A stretch of 64,000 nucleotides of DNA from Syngnathus acus (Eukaryota; Chordata; Actinopteri; Syngnathiformes; Syngnathidae): assembly GCF_901709675.1 (NCBI RefSeq), contig NC_051099.1:2170001-2234000 (forward strand), written 5' to 3'. A model generated the notes under the pieces. That model ran no database searches. It had not been told where the DNA came from and saw nothing but the letters and a program-made list of their open reading frames with translations. The position numbers were made by a program, and so were the translations under genes. This document shows positions 62,321 to 64,000 of this stretch, one piece after another; the first letter of the stretch is position 1; each line of letters starts with the position of its first letter.

Positions 62321-63300
62321 AGCGCCGAATACGTGCGAGCCTTTCACTCTCGATGCCTTTTACGTTGCTTTTATTGACCATTTTCTAGTCCATCTTTTAC
62401 CGTTTTAATGTTGTCCCCTGCATCGGTACACGACTTGCACGTACATTTGTTCAGACATATGCAGGAGATGTTCTCTCACGCTGCCTTTTTATTTTGGACC
62501 CATCACAGATCTGCTGTTGTCCCTCTTTCACGTGGCGAATGCGCACTCATACTAGTCAATGTATTTGTATCAAGGTGTTTTTTTTGTTTGTTTGTTATGC
62601 ACTGTAAATGTGAATTCAAGTCTATCTGGTTATCGTGGGAGGAGGGCCATCAATGTTGTCATGATTGATAGGAGAGTGTTTTGTGTTGAAAGGAAGAAGG
62701 GAAAGTTATTTAAGTCAATGTATGTTTTCCCTTTTCCAGCCATCAAGTTATGTGATGAGAAGGGAACATTAAGTGTGTTGCTTAAGCGCACTCTTGTGGA
62801 ATTTAGAAGGACATCGATCAAAAATGCGCAATTTTTAATTGATTATACTAATTGTGCAATGTTTTTGGATGAAATCCTACTGAATTCCAGTTCAAATGTT
62901 TGGTCATTGTTGAGATGAATGAGGATTTGCAGGATTATTCCGCCAAGGAAGTTGCGCTTTTGTCGTCACGTACGTTTTGTCAGGAGAGATTTATTTGCCA
63001 TGGTGAAACTTGAATAGCGTGTTGCTCGATGCTCCTGTTGATATTCACGAGGACTTGTCGGAATCCTCCGCTAATACGAGACCAAATTATCCGATAATCA
63101 CTTTGGGTGATTTAGTAACGACGGAAAGAAATTTTTCTTCAGTCAGGTTACGTATCATTTCAAGTATGTGTGTGGGTTGCGTCATTGTAGCATATTATAG
63201 TACGCATATATTGTATACTTTGATGTAAAGAAGGGATGCTTTTCTACTCTTAAGGGATGATGTAGGTTCTTAATTAAAATTTACTTCGGTTGAGCAAGGT
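62321..63300 (+). other. tmem164 3' UTR (extent inferred)
   Basis: Non-coding, T-rich sequence after the stop. No canonical AATAAA is seen; the variant ATTAAA occurs at 63273-63278 and 63373-63378. The transcript probably ends within about 30 nt of one of these, under 200 bp from the opposing gene's 3' end. Confidence 0.5.
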
Positions 63301-63439
63301 TTATGTGATGTTTTTTTTATTCTATACATTGACCCATTTTCTACTGCTCATCCTTTTTGAGGTCATGGAGAAATTAAAGCCTGGGTAAAAGGCAGATTAT
63401 ATAAACATGGAGCATTTGAGCCGGGAAAAAACAACTACA

Positions 63440-64000
63440 CACACTGCTGAGTTGGCTTTTTTTATTGAATAATTTTAAAATGTAACAATGTTTAAAACTA
63501 CATTATCTTCACATCCACTGCTTACATACTCAGATAACCCGTCTATATAGTATATCTTTTCAATCACCCACCCCAACTCATTAGTTTTTGTTTTTTTGAT
63601 AGATTTTGTGTTTTCTTTTTTCCGTTTGGGATCTTTATCGTGATAAAAAAAATGCCCATTTCAAGTCTTATCACACTAACAGCAATTCAAGGAGAGGAGG
63701 AAGGTTCTAGCTCTACAGGGGTGGGATTTTTAGCTTTCCAGGTTCATGTTTTTTTTTCCATCAACAGTTTCAAGTTCCTAAAGCAGAGTAAAAATAAGAT
63801 TCCATAATCAAAATGACAAGAAATTAACATTGGTTTGAGGAGTTACACCAGGTAACCCTCCCAGCCCATCTGGCCACTGCAACTAAAAAAAGTTCATTTT
63901 GTACAGTGACACATCTTAAAGTCAGTGTCTCAAATATTCAGAAGATAGAAAACCACTAAAATAATTTTGAAACTAGATTCAAAATATTCTTTTGAAAAGA
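63440..64000 (-). other. 3' UTR end of a convergent minus-strand gene (candidate ammecr1)
   Basis: On the minus strand, AATAAA lies at 63461-63466, followed (towards lower coordinates) by a GU-rich downstream element, AGTGTGTGTAGTTGTTTTTT, at about 63430-63450. This is a complete poly(A) site. Sequence from 63480 to the window end has no coding frame and looks like 3' UTR. In mammals AMMECR1 lies tail-to-tail downstream of TMEM164, making it the natural candidate; no coding exon is inside this window to prove it. Confidence 0.45.

Larger units (their letters stand above)
58250..63300 (+). other. tmem164: tmem164 gene: transmembrane protein 164 (whole locus)
   Basis: Six coding exons join in frame to 288 residues (the mammalian protein is about 297). 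The family (Pfam TMEM164) is a multi-pass membrane protein, structurally related to AIG1/ADTRP-type enzymes. It is reported to act as an acyltransferase placing C20:4 on ether-linked phosphatidylethanolamine, using a conserved cysteine, and to influence ferroptosis. That functional statement is from literature memory. Visible features are: start [19 protein letters not shown]; hydrophobic segments at about 41-58, 84-104, 108-126, 144-157, 173-184, 198-220; an NPCH motif with C114, the probable counterpart of the reported catalytic cysteine; histidines H172 and H211 in or near membrane segments; and a basic C-terminus RLRSKKVE. All splice sites are GT/AG. Confidence 0.92.

Overview
This is eukaryotic, vertebrate-type DNA and almost certainly a teleost fish nuclear chromosome. 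It is AT-rich, with small exons bounded by GT/AG introns, many microsatellites and homopolymer runs, and several fish-type interspersed repeats. There is no operon structure and no sign of bacterial or viral coding. Two protein-coding genes can be assembled exon by exon, both on the + strand. I cannot name the species from sequence alone; the compact gene sizes would suit a percomorph.

Layout. Positions 1 to about 17,200 are intergenic with no exon I can defend; they hold a (CCAT)n microsatellite, a hAT-like repeat and candidate conserved non-coding blocks. A GC-rich promoter and a probable non-coding first exon lie at about 17,100-17,454. gabra3 (GABA-A receptor subunit alpha-3) then runs from there to about 55,290. 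Its nine core coding exons are at 30,437-30,522, 37,782-37,900, 39,054-39,121, 44,188-44,408, 44,702-44,784, 44,883-45,026, 46,271-46,423, 46,740-46,945 and 51,255-51,581. They join in frame to 468 residues. A tenth, 39-nt exon at 51,077-51,115 looks like an optional in-frame cassette.

A CpG-rich, CCAAT-containing region at about 57,960-58,500 appears to be a bidirectional promoter. To the right it drives tmem164: six coding exons from 58,557 to 62,320, 288 residues, a multi-pass membrane protein of the TMEM164 family reported to act in ether-phospholipid remodelling. To the left lie two well-formed minus-strand splice units (57,819-57,912 and 57,528-57,622) of an unidentified divergent transcript. 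At the right edge, a strong minus-strand poly(A) signal at 63,461 marks the 3' end of a convergent gene whose body is outside the window. Mammalian gene order makes ammecr1 the obvious candidate.

The genes do not form a pathway together. gabra3 encodes a ligand-gated chloride-channel subunit acting at the neuronal plasma membrane, and tmem164 an internal-membrane lipid enzyme. The most interesting points are: the candidate microexon just upstream of the gephyrin-binding motif of gabra3; a genomically encoded Met at the position that mammals create by A-to-I RNA editing; the divergent unit at the tmem164 promoter; and a perfect 31-bp-arm hairpin element in gabra3 intron 1. I found no prokaryote-style system, CRISPR array or intact transposase.
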